From the NCBI GenBank assembly GCA_025357895.1, contig JANYLL010000224.1:1-6392 (forward strand): a stretch of 6,392 nucleotides of DNA. Reading direction: 5' to 3'. The stretch's first letter is position 1; every line of letters begins with the position of its first letter. Both the position numbers and the translations under genes were made by a program. Below the pieces are notes generated by a model, which did not search any database, was not told the origin of the DNA, and was given only the letters and a program-made list of their open reading frames with translations. This DNA comes from Ignavibacteriota bacterium. GTDB lineage: Bacteria > Bacteroidota > Ignavibacteria > Palsa-1295. Positions 1-6,051 of this stretch are shown here, piece after piece.

Positions 1-690
1 GATCCATCCATTGCAAGTGAAGAAGCATCACAAACGAGGGATGATAAAATAAAATCTATTATCGGCATCACGTCGCTTAAAACGATTTCAAAAGAAGAGG
101 CGCTGGATGAATATGTAAAAACCTCCGGTGAGGATGTTGAAAAAATATTAGGATATAATCCCCTTCCGGCAAGTGTACGAATAACCTTTGATAATTTAAC
201 TTCCGCTAAAGCGAAAGCAATTCGCAATCAACTTCTGGCAGTTGGGGGCATGAAGGATATTCTTTATGATGAGAATTCGCTTATTGCTTTTGAAAAAAGG
301 TCTCAGACATTATATCTGCTTGCATTAGCTTTCGGCGGAGCACTACTTTTAATATCACTTACTATTGTTATTAGTACGATTCGTCTTGCCATCGAAGCAC
401 GCTATGATACGATCCATGCTATGCAGCTCTTAGGGGCAAGGCGAACAACGATTATTTTTCCGTATATTTTAGAAGGCGGCTTTGCCGGGTGTATCGGCGG
501 TTTGCTCGCCGGAGGAATAATTTTATTGTTTCATTTTTTTGTAATTCCTGCAATTGCATCCGATCTTGCTACGAATATTTCCGGATACAGGGATTATTCC
601 ATACTTTTCGGATCTGGAGCAATTCTTGGTTTAGTAATTGGAATGATCGGTAGTTTTATGGCAGTCTGGCGGAGTACAAGAATTTCCTGA
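1..690 (+). CDS. ftsX: FtsX-like cell-division ABC transporter permease, 5' partial
   Basis: The reading frame is open from base 1, so the N-terminus, including the first membrane segment, lies upstream. The 229 visible residues start with a periplasmic/extracellular domain of about 95 residues containing the FtsX-like stretch NPLPASVRI (about residues 58-66). Three hydrophobic segments follow, at about residues 100-125, 150-180 and 198-220. The loop after the first of these carries RYDTIHAMQLLGA, which is typical of FtsX, where this cytoplasmic loop contacts the ATPase FtsE. FtsX is an inner-membrane protein that, with FtsE, controls septal cell-wall hydrolases during division. A Met occurs at base 250, but the clear FtsX homology upstream of it shows that it is internal. 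No ftsE is visible. It is followed by a 96-base gap and then sdhC. The family call is strong; the exact role is inferred from the family. Confidence 0.88.
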   Translation, partial: DPSIASEEASQTRDDKIKSIIGITSLKTISKEEALDEYVKTSGEDVEKILGYNPLPASVRITFDNLTSAKAKAIRNQLLAVGGMKDILYDENSLIAFEKRSQTLYLLALAFGGALLLISLTIVISTIRLAIEARYDTIHAMQLLGARRTTIIFPYILEGGFAGCIGGLLAGGIILLFHFFVIPAIASDLATNISGYRDYSILFGSGAILGLVIGMIGSFMAVWRSTRIS

Positions 691-758
691 ACTGAATTTA
701 TCAAAATCCAAAGTAATCCTAAATCCAACGAATCCATGTTCAGACAAATTAATCTTCG

Positions 759-766
759 TAAATTTG
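759..766 (+). promoter_or_regulatory. Bacteroidota-type promoter -7 element upstream of sdhC
   Basis: The bases TAAATTTG match the Bacteroidota housekeeping -7 consensus TAnnTTTG exactly, 20 bases before the sdhC ATG. That would give a short leader of roughly 15 bases. The -33 element is weak: only TGTT around 737-740, about 18 bases upstream, instead of a clear TTG. The 691-786 gap otherwise shows no convincing terminator hairpin after ftsX. The call depends on the organism really using this type of sigma factor. Confidence 0.42.
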
Positions 767-786
767 CATAACAGATTTTATTATTT

Positions 787-1197
787 ATGGCATATACACC
801 AAACAGAGAGCCTATCGGAGCATGGACGAGAATCAGCTTAGCATACAAGCGTCACTCAGGTTCATGGGCTTATATCTTGCATCGCATCACCGGCATTGGC
901 CTTACTGTCTATCTTTTCGTTCATATCTGGGCGCTTAGTTCCTTGACGAAAGGTCATGCTGCATTTGCCGAAGAGATGAAAACTTTCACCACAATGCCAT
1001 TCAAAATTATTGAATGGCTTTTGGGATTGCTGGTGATGTTTCATGCTTTTAATGGTATCAGGATTGCCGTCGTGGATCTCGGCAACGGCGCACGATACCA
1101 GAAAAAACTACTTGCAGCAGTTTATATTGTGGGTATAGGCTTAGTGCTTATGATGTTTTATCTTATTTTTCAAAACGATCTTTTTGCATCTAAATAA
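787..1197 (+). CDS. sdhC: Succinate dehydrogenase cytochrome b subunit SdhC
   Basis: This 136-residue protein is one of two membrane anchors of succinate:quinone oxidoreductase (complex II), which carries electrons from the flavoprotein/iron-sulfur part to quinone. The family motif HRITG is at residues 32-36, and three hydrophobic helices lie at about 33-53, 74-95 and 108-128. Candidate haem-ligand histidines are H46 (in helix 1, context FVHI) and H86 (in FHAFNGIR). The stretch GARYQKKLL between helices 2 and 3 resembles SdhC of Actinobacteria and Thermus/Deinococcus, which form the two-anchor, type A-like enzymes. Relative to those proteins there are about 15 extra residues at the N-terminus. 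The start has no Shine-Dalgarno sequence. sdhD begins 3 bases after the stop, so the two are certainly cotranscribed. sdhA and sdhB are absent from the neighbourhood. Confidence 0.9.
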   Translation: MAYTPNREPIGAWTRISLAYKRHSGSWAYILHRITGIGLTVYLFVHIWALSSLTKGHAAFAEEMKTFTTMPFKIIEWLLGLLVMFHAFNGIRIAVVDLGNGARYQKKLLAAVYIVGIGLVLMMFYLIFQNDLFASK

Positions 1198-1200
1198 TTT

Positions 1201-1590
1201 ATGGTAAAGAAAACTGACGATCATCTTCGCAGCTACGCTCGCGGCAAAAAATCCGGTGCTCCTGCATGGATGCTTCAGAGAATTACTGGTTTAGCACTTG
1301 TAATATTGACAGTAGGTCATTATATCCTCATGCACTACACTCCACAAAGCGGACATGATTACGATTGGACTGCAAGTAGGTTAGCCTCCCCAATATTCAA
1401 AGGCATGTATTTGGGATTTATCACGATAGGCATGTATCACGGTTTGCAAGGCTGCTGGAATGTTGTGCGTGATTTTAAGCTTCGCAAGTGGCTGACCTAT
1501 TCGATCTTCGGAGCGCTTCTTGTTGCCGGAGTAATTTTTGTCGGCATGGGTTGGAATACCATGCTGACCTTCGATCCGAATAAGCCATAA
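1201..1590 (+). CDS. sdhD: Succinate dehydrogenase membrane anchor subunit SdhD
   Basis: This 129-residue partner of SdhC in the complex II membrane anchor would hold quinone and haem together with it. It has RITG at residues 27-30 and three hydrophobic helices at about 28-46, 66-90 and 99-118. Histidines that could bind haem are H40 (helix 1) and H80 (helix 2, in MYHGLQG). The segment RLASPIF before helix 2 and the C-terminal TFDPN strongly resemble actinobacterial SdhD. The start follows the sdhC stop by 3 bases (TAA-TTT-ATG) with no Shine-Dalgarno sequence. It is followed by 46 bases and then a dnaJ-family gene rather than sdhA or sdhB. No strong terminator is seen in that gap: AAGC/GCTT at 1582-1598 is too weak. 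Identification rests on the pairing with SdhC and the conserved motifs. Confidence 0.88.
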   Translation: MVKKTDDHLRSYARGKKSGAPAWMLQRITGLALVILTVGHYILMHYTPQSGHDYDWTASRLASPIFKGMYLGFITIGMYHGLQGCWNVVRDFKLRKWLTYSIFGALLVAGVIFVGMGWNTMLTFDPNKP

Positions 1591-1636
1591 AAAAGCTTCC
1601 TCCCCATTTTTATTTCGTACCTCATCCAAGAACTAA

Positions 1637-2539
1637 ATGGATTTTGTAGATTATTATAAAGTTTTAGGTGTAGAAAAATCTGCTTCCTCCGAAGACATTA
1701 AAAGAGCTTATAGAAAACTTGCCCGGAAGCATCACCCTGATCTTAACCCGAATGATAAGAATGCAAAGCAGCTTTTCCAGCAGATCAACGAAGCGCACGA
1801 AGTTTTAAGTGATCCTGAAAAACGGAAAAAGTATGATGCCTACGGCAAAGATTGGAAACATGCCGAGGAATTCGAAAAAAAACGGAGTTCACAACGGCAA
1901 TCAAGTTCAAAAGGATCACCATTCGAGAATTTTTCTTATTCCGGATCAGGGGAAAATTTTTCTGATTTCTTTTCTTCGATGTTTGGCAATCAGGGAGCAA
2001 GACAAACCAGGCAGCCTGTTGCCTTCAAAGGTAGCGATCATAATGCCGAACTTCAATTAAACTTACGAGAGGTTTATCAAACCCATAAACAAACCGTAAC
2101 GGTAAACGGGGAAACACTAAGCATCACCATACCTGCCGGGATCGAAAATGGTCAGTCACTTAAGATAGCCGAACAGGGCGGACAAGGCTCGAATGGCGGA
2201 CCCGCTGGCGATCTTTATATTACAATCACGATTGCAGCAGATCCGATATTTAAAAGAAAGGGTAATGACCTTCACCGTAATGTAGAACTCGATTTGTACA
2301 CCGCTCTTTTAGGTGGTGGAATTTTAGTGGAGACAATGAAAGGAAAAGTCAACCTGAAGATCAAACCGGAAACCCAAAATGGAACTCAGGTAAAATTAGC
2401 AGGAATGGGAATGCCGGTATATAAAAAAGATGGGCTATTCGGCGATCTTTTTGTGAAATACGAGATCAAGATTCCCGGAAATCTCACAGAAAAAGAAAAG
2501 GAATTGTTGAAAGAACTTCAATCATTGAGATCACATTAA
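1637..2539 (+). CDS. cbpA: DnaJ/CbpA-type Hsp40 co-chaperone (no zinc finger)
   Basis: This is a 300-residue class B J-domain protein. Residues 4-70 form the J domain with the HPD triad at H33-P34-D35, which stimulates the ATPase of Hsp70 (DnaK). Residues 72-135 are a low-complexity linker rich in Ser, Gly, Phe, Lys and Gln, including the FSDFFSSMFG motif found in this type. Residues 136-295 are the substrate-binding C-terminal beta domains (for example IPAGIENGQ, GDLYITI, GDLFVKYEI). There are no CxxCxGxG zinc-binding repeats, so it is not canonical DnaJ; length and layout fit CbpA. The start ATG overlaps the in-frame-unrelated TAA just before it and has no Shine-Dalgarno sequence. A probable CbpM follows 11 bases downstream, as in the cbpA-cbpM operon of other bacteria. 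No promoter is evident in the 46 bases upstream, so cotranscription from sdhC is possible. Confidence 0.9.
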   Translation: MDFVDYYKVLGVEKSASSEDIKRAYRKLARKHHPDLNPNDKNAKQLFQQINEAHEVLSDPEKRKKYDAYGKDWKHAEEFEKKRSSQRQSSSKGSPFENFSYSGSGENFSDFFSSMFGNQGARQTRQPVAFKGSDHNAELQLNLREVYQTHKQTVTVNGETLSITIPAGIENGQSLKIAEQGGQGSNGGPAGDLYITITIAADPIFKRKGNDLHRNVELDLYTALLGGGILVETMKGKVNLKIKPETQNGTQVKLAGMGMPVYKKDGLFGDLFVKYEIKIPGNLTEKEKELLKELQSLRSH

Positions 2540-2550
2540 AAATCATTGCC

Positions 2551-2850
2551 ATGAACGACCAAGAACTTATACCCATCGAATTGTTAAGTGAAAATCTTCA
2601 TATCAAAACCTCGTTTATTGGCTCATTGCAAGAATACGGTTTGATTCAGATAACGACGATCGATCGGATTTCCTATATTACAGCCGAACAAGTTTCTGAT
2701 ATCGAGCGACTCGCCAGATTGCGTTATGAAATGGATGTTAATCTTGAAGGGATCGAAGCCATTTCGCATATTCTACAAAGGATTCAATCACTACAGAATG
2801 AAATTACTTCACTGAAGAACCAGTTACGTTTTTATGGCGAAGATCTTTAA
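2551..2850 (+). CDS. cbpM: CbpM-like chaperone modulator (MerR_2-type)
   Basis: This 99-residue protein has a MerR-like winged-helix segment at about residues 5-60 (LIPIELLSENLHIKTSFIGSL... then TAEQVSDIERLARL). A probable coiled coil follows at about 72-94 (ISHILQRIQSLQNEITSLKN). The motif DVNLEGIEAI in between is typical of CbpM and related MerR_2 proteins. In E. coli, CbpM binds the J domain of CbpA and inhibits its co-chaperone activity and DNA binding; the same role is inferred here from the adjacent cbpA-type gene. MerR-family transcriptional regulation is a less likely alternative. The stop TAA (2848-2850) overlaps the stop of the convergent HMA gene within the bases TTAA. Confidence 0.82.
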   Translation: MNDQELIPIELLSENLHIKTSFIGSLQEYGLIQITTIDRISYITAEQVSDIERLARLRYEMDVNLEGIEAISHILQRIQSLQNEITSLKNQLRFYGEDL

Positions 2851-3065
2851 CTTACCATATCAGTTATTTGATAACCAGCATCACGAACAGCATTATTCAA
2901 TTCTTCAATAGAGGTTTGCTTCTCGTCAAATTGTACCGTCGCTGAGTTTTCCGGCAATGAGACATCTGCTTCCTTCACGCCGGCAACTCGATTTAAGCCA
3001 TTAGTCACAGTTCGGACGCAGCCCATGCAATGCATTCCGATAATATTTAGTACTGCGGATTCCAT
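2847..3065 (-). CDS. Small heavy-metal-associated (HMA) domain protein, CopZ-like
   Basis: This 72-residue protein consists of a single HMA fold. The metal-binding loop GMHCMGC is at residues 10-16, with Cys13 and Cys16 as likely ligands for Cu(I) or a similar soft metal. The rest follows the expected beta-alpha-beta-beta-alpha-beta pattern, with VKEADVSLPENSATVQFD in the middle. Such proteins shuttle copper in the cytoplasm or are the free form of a P-type ATPase N-terminal domain. It starts 2 bases after the nuoD stop and so is very likely cotranscribed with nuoC and nuoD. No copper ATPase or copper-responsive regulator gene is visible. A GGAG-like run lies too far upstream (more than 13 bases) to be a convincing ribosome site. 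The family is certain; the metal and partner are unknown. Confidence 0.88.
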   Translation of the reverse strand: MESAVLNIIGMHCMGCVRTVTNGLNRVAGVKEADVSLPENSATVQFDEKQTSIEELNNAVRDAGYQITDMVS

Positions 3066-3067
3066 AA

Positions 3068-4342
3068 TTATTTATCCGCCTCTCCCATGATCGGATCAAG
3101 CGAACCGATGATGGCAACTACATCGGAGATCATTGCGCCTTCAAGAATTCTGGAAAGCCCTTGAAGATTTACAAAACTTGGTGAGCGTATTTTACTGCGC
3201 CACGGCTGACCTGTTCCATCGGAGATGAGGTACCAACCGAGTTCACCTTTGGAGCCTTCAATAGCAAAATAACTTTCTCCCTTTGGCGGCGCTTGACCAA
3301 AATTTACTAACACAAAATCATTTATCAGCTCTTCCATAGAAGAATACACTTCTTCTTTACGAGGCAACACAATTTTCGCATCATCAGCGAAAATTGGTCC
3401 CGGTTGTAATTTATCTAAACACTGGCGAATGATCTTCACACTTTCAGCTACTTCATCGAAGCGAACGAAATACCTGGCAAGAGCATCACATTCAGTACGA
3501 GTGATAACCTTAAAATCAAGTTCAGGATAAACAAGATATGGCTGATCACGACGCAGATCATAAGGAATTCCTGAAGCACGAAGACAAGGACCCGTCCAGC
3601 CGACATCGATCGCTTCTTCAGGAGGCATTATGCCAATGCCTTCGCAGCGTTCGATAAAGATACGGTTCTTATGAAGCATCGCTGCAATTTCTTTTGTTGC
3701 TTCAGCAAGTCCATCGAGGAAAGTCTTGATCATCGTAATACATTCAGGAGTAATATCCTGAGCCATTCCTCCGATGCGCATATAGCTTACCGTAAATCTT
3801 GCGCCTGTGAGAATATCGAAAATATCATAAAGCTTCTCACGCTCACGCATTGTCCAGACGAATACGGTCAGCGCTCCCACATCCATTCCCATTGCACCTG
3901 CGGCCATAAGATGAGATGAGATGCGGGCAAGTTCACAGCATATCACACGGATCAGTTGAGCGCGTCTTGGAATTTCAACGTGCATTAATTTTTCTACTGA
4001 CATGCAATACGCAACATTATTCGCTATCGGCGAAATATAATCAAGCCTATCGGTATGCGGAATATATTCATGATAGGTCATATTCTCCGCAAGCTTCTCA
4101 TATCCGCGATGCAGGTAACCCAGCTCGCATTCGGCATTGACGATCATCTCTCCATCCAGCCGAAGCAATACACGCAAAACTCCATGCGTTGCAGGGTGCT
4201 GTGGCCCCATGTTAAGGATCATCTCGTGATCGAGCGAATCTTCACTAAGCGTCACACTCGTATCTTTCGATAGCAGTGCTTCGATAATTTTCTGTTTCGG
4301 CTCAGAGCCTTTTTCTATTTTTATGAGTTCTTCTTGAATCAT
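3068..4342 (-). CDS. nuoD: NADH:quinone oxidoreductase subunit D (49 kDa)
   Basis: NuoD is part of the peripheral arm of complex I and forms the quinone-binding cavity with NuoB. The chosen ATG gives 424 residues. GPQHPATHG is at about residues 46-54 and TDRLDY at 97-102. His53 and Tyr102 are separated by the same 49 residues as the quinone-binding His38 and Tyr87 of Thermus Nqo4. ELGYLHRGYEK follows the first motif, and the protein ends with SLDPIMGEADK, the usual C-terminal pattern. About 36 residues precede the conserved DHEMILNMGPQHP, which is somewhat long. A TTG at 4369, directly after the nuoC stop, would add 9 residues; I preferred the ATG at 4342. Neither has a Shine-Dalgarno sequence. 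It lies in an operon between nuoC and an HMA gene. Confidence 0.95.
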   Translation of the reverse strand: MIQEELIKIEKGSEPKQKIIEALLSKDTSVTLSEDSLDHEMILNMGPQHPATHGVLRVLLRLDGEMIVNAECELGYLHRGYEKLAENMTYHEYIPHTDRLDYISPIANNVAYCMSVEKLMHVEIPRRAQLIRVICCELARISSHLMAAGAMGMDVGALTVFVWTMREREKLYDIFDILTGARFTVSYMRIGGMAQDITPECITMIKTFLDGLAEATKEIAAMLHKNRIFIERCEGIGIMPPEEAIDVGWTGPCLRASGIPYDLRRDQPYLVYPELDFKVITRTECDALARYFVRFDEVAESVKIIRQCLDKLQPGPIFADDAKIVLPRKEEVYSSMEELINDFVLVNFGQAPPKGESYFAIEGSKGELGWYLISDGTGQPWRSKIRSPSFVNLQGLSRILEGAMISDVVAIIGSLDPIMGEADK

Positions 4343-4369
4343 ACAGTCGTCGTGCGTCGCTGATACCAA

Positions 4370-4864
4370 TTAATTCATACGTACCTTCATGTCCTCACTT
4401 ATCGGCAGAGGAATAGATCCTTCAATTCCCATAAGCGGAAAATCCTTTCGAAGCGGATGATATTGAAATTCATCAGGCAAATACATTCTACGGGGATCCG
4501 GATGTCCATCAAAGACGATACCATACATATCAAACGCTTCCCGTTCATGCCAATTCGCTCCACTCCAAATGCTTACTACTGAAGGAATATGCGGATCGCG
4601 TTCATCGCAGCGGACTTTTAAGAAAATCCGTTCTTTGGTTTCAGGATTACGGAGATTATAAATAACTTCAAAGCGCATTTTCCTCTCGTTGCGATCAACT
4701 CCTAGCGCATCGATAAAATGCGTGAACCCGAACTTTTCTTTTATCAGACGAGCAATATCCTGAATATTTTCGCGCGGGATAATAGCGCCGATTGTCCCAT
4801 TGATATCCATTGGTACAATTTCAATATCAGGAACCTGGTTTTTTAGCTCTTCGAAAGCGAACAT
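4370..4864 (-). CDS. nuoC: NADH:quinone oxidoreductase subunit C (30 kDa)
   Basis: NuoC is a peripheral-arm subunit of complex I that packs against NuoD and NuoB near the quinone site. The 164 residues contain the 30 kDa subunit signature region ANWHEREAFDMYGI (about residues 105-118), followed by HPDPRRMYLPDEF and HPLRKDFPL. The upstream half has the family's FTHFIDALGVDR and FEVIYNLRN. An in-frame ATG at 4921 would add 19 residues (starting MTRFIFGCC) that do not look like NuoC. I therefore chose the ATG at 4864, where MFAFEELKNQVPD gives the usual N-terminus. No Shine-Dalgarno sequence precedes either. nuoD starts 27 bases after the stop (or immediately after it, if TTG is used). Upstream lies a divergent + strand gene instead of nuoB, so nuoC needs its own promoter in 4865-5009. 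Confidence 0.94.
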   Translation of the reverse strand: MFAFEELKNQVPDIEIVPMDINGTIGAIIPRENIQDIARLIKEKFGFTHFIDALGVDRNERKMRFEVIYNLRNPETKERIFLKVRCDERDPHIPSVVSIWSGANWHEREAFDMYGIVFDGHPDPRRMYLPDEFQYHPLRKDFPLMGIEGSIPLPISEDMKVRMN

Positions 4865-4961
4865 AAAATTAATGGTTAATTTTCGTGCCTGTAAACAACA
4901 TCCGAAAATGAAACGTGTCATTCAGGTGAATATCAATTACAGGTATTGTTGAACTTAAACT

Positions 4962-4973
4962 CAAATATTTTTA
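4962..4973. promoter_or_regulatory. Overlapping weak divergent -7-like elements
   Basis: The 145-base region between the divergent nuoC and DUF421 starts must hold a promoter for each. On the + strand TATTTTTA (4966-4973) matches TAnnTTTG at all but the last base, with TTG at 4946-4948 spaced 17 bases upstream. On the - strand AATATTTG (4969 down to 4962) matches at all but the first base, with TTG triplets around 4990-4997 on that strand. The two candidates overlap by 4 bases. The region is A+T-rich, so chance matches are quite possible. Confidence 0.22.
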
Positions 4974-4995
4974 GTTGTTTAATCGAATTAACAAC
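4974..4995. repeat. Imperfect inverted repeat in the nuoC/DUF421 intergenic region
   Basis: GTTGTTTAAT (4974-4983) faces ATTAACAAC (4987-4995) across the 3-base centre CGA. The arms are complementary over 9 pairs with one extra T in the left arm. It sits directly downstream of the candidate + strand -7 element and 14 bases before the DUF421 ATG. It could be a protein-binding operator or a small leader hairpin for the DUF421 gene. There is no T-run to make it a terminator. Low specificity because of the A+T-rich context. Confidence 0.35.
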
Positions 4996-5009
4996 AAGTC
5001 ATACGATCC

Positions 5010-5501
5010 ATGTTAGAAGAATTGTTCGGTAGCGGAGCTGATCTTAATGCATTGCAGCTTGCATGCAGAGCATTTTGCATATTTATTATTGCCCTAATAC
5101 TAATTCGTATCGCAGGCATTCGGGCATTCGGAATGAAGTCCGCATTCGATAACATCATCATTTTACTTCTGGGCGCTATTTTAAGCAGGGCAGTATATTC
5201 ATCTTCTCCGTCATTTTTAGCGATCCTCTCTGCCGCCCTTGTCATTGTAACGATGCATCGGCTCTTTGGTTTTTTAAGTCTCTATAGCGATACCTTCGGC
5301 AAATTCATAAAAGGCGATAAGATATTGCTGTTCAAAAATGGAAAAGAGATCAAGAAAAATATGCATAAAAGTTTAATAAGCAGCAAAGATCTGGCAGAAG
5401 GTATTCGGATATCGGGACATGCAGGAACTCCGCATGATATAGAGGAAGCCTACTTGGAGCGGAACGGTCACATCAGTGTGATCACGAAAATAAAAAAATA
5501 A
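5010..5501 (+). CDS. DUF421 (YetF/YcaP-like) membrane protein
   Basis: This is a 163-residue inner-membrane protein of the DUF421 family. Three hydrophobic segments lie at about residues 17-37, 46-63 and 67-88. The family pattern is seen in LIRIAGIRAFGMKSAFDNI and LLLGAILSRA. A cytoplasmic C-terminal domain at about 95-163 contains GDKILLFKNGKEI, SSKDLAEGIR and IEEAYLERNGHISVI. The family's biochemical function is not established as far as I know, so no activity is assigned. The gene lies on the opposite strand between nuoB and nuoC. Its stop is one base from the nuoB stop, and its start faces nuoC across 145 bases. There is no Shine-Dalgarno sequence. It is unlikely to be a complex I subunit; its position suggests insertion or rearrangement within an ancestral nuoABCD operon. 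Confidence 0.85.
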   Translation: MLEELFGSGADLNALQLACRAFCIFIIALILIRIAGIRAFGMKSAFDNIIILLLGAILSRAVYSSSPSFLAILSAALVIVTMHRLFGFLSLYSDTFGKFIKGDKILLFKNGKEIKKNMHKSLISSKDLAEGIRISGHAGTPHDIEEAYLERNGHISVITKIKK

Positions 5502-5502
5502 T

Positions 5503-6051
5503 TTACCCCTTTACCATTTCGCCATGTTCGGGCATTGAGATATCATACATCCTTTCTTCTGAACCAACGATCGTCCCGCGCTCCCATGGTTTTTCACCTG
5601 AGATGATATCCTGGATAACCATGAGTCCTTTCAGCACTGAATCCGGGCGTGGAGGACAGCCAGCGACGTAGACATCTACAGGCAAGAATTGATTGATACC
5701 CTGCACCACCGCATACGTGCGATAAATACCGCCGCTTGAAGTACAAGCTCCCATTGCCATAACATATTTGGGGTCCGGCATCTGATCATAAATTTTCTTT
5801 ACGACTTTTGCCATTTTATATGTGACCGTTCCGGCAACAATAAGCAGATCGGATTGGCGGGGAGAGAAGCGAAAAACTTCGCTTCCAAAACGGGAAACAT
5901 CATATCGCGGACCGGCAAATGCCATCATTTCAATTGCGCAGCACGATATACCAAGCGGCATCGGCCACACTGCGCTTTTTCGCGCCCAATTGACAAGCGC
6001 ATCGACGCTCGTTGTTAAAAAACCTTCCGATTCAACCTGATCTAATCCCAT
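5503..6051 (-). CDS. nuoB: NADH:quinone oxidoreductase subunit B (PSST, N2 cluster)
   Basis: NuoB carries iron-sulfur cluster N2, the last electron carrier of complex I before quinone. The 182 residues include all four expected cluster ligands: the tandem Cys37-Cys38 (GISCCAIEM), Cys103 (MGACTSSGG) and Cys132 (VAGCPPRPD). Other family signatures are RYDVSRFG at 49-56 and SPRQSDLLIVAGTVT at 63-77. The start overlaps the end of nuoA by 10 bases (ATGGGATTAG), indicating translational coupling. Unusually for this window, an AAGGAG ribosome site lies at a suitable distance inside nuoA. Downstream comes not nuoC but the stop of a convergent DUF421 gene, 1 base away. Confidence 0.96.
   Translation of the reverse strand: MGLDQVESEGFLTTSVDALVNWARKSAVWPMPLGISCCAIEMMAFAGPRYDVSRFGSEVFRFSPRQSDLLIVAGTVTYKMAKVVKKIYDQMPDPKYVMAMGACTSSGGIYRTYAVVQGINQFLPVDVYVAGCPPRPDSVLKGLMVIQDIISGEKPWERGTIVGSEERMYDISMPEHGEMVKG

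Noticed and set aside
1582..1612. AAGC/GCTT stem followed by T-rich bases as an sdhD terminator
   Set aside because: The stem is only 4 pairs, and the T-run starts about 10 bases after it rather than directly behind.
1785..2060. Short open frames on both strands inside the J-protein gene
   Set aside because: They overlap a well-supported gene in other frames and have no family features.
2863..2875. Hairpin GTTAT-TTG-ATAAC as a bidirectional terminator after cbpM
   Set aside because: The stem is only 5 A/T-rich pairs, has no adjacent T-run, and lies within HMA coding sequence.
3671..4273. Overlapping + strand open frames of 72-82 residues opposite nuoD
   Set aside because: They are antisense shadows of the strongly conserved nuoD gene, with Cys/His/Ser-rich composition and no recognisable domain.
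4865..4921. Longer nuoC starting at the ATG at 4921
   Set aside because: The 19 extra residues (MTRFIFGCC...) do not resemble NuoC, and the ATG at 4864 gives the usual N-terminus; the longer start cannot be fully excluded.
4988..5245. An 85-residue - strand frame opposite the DUF421 gene that could have bridged nuoB and nuoC
   Set aside because: It has no similarity to any Nuo subunit and is antisense to a gene with clear family motifs.
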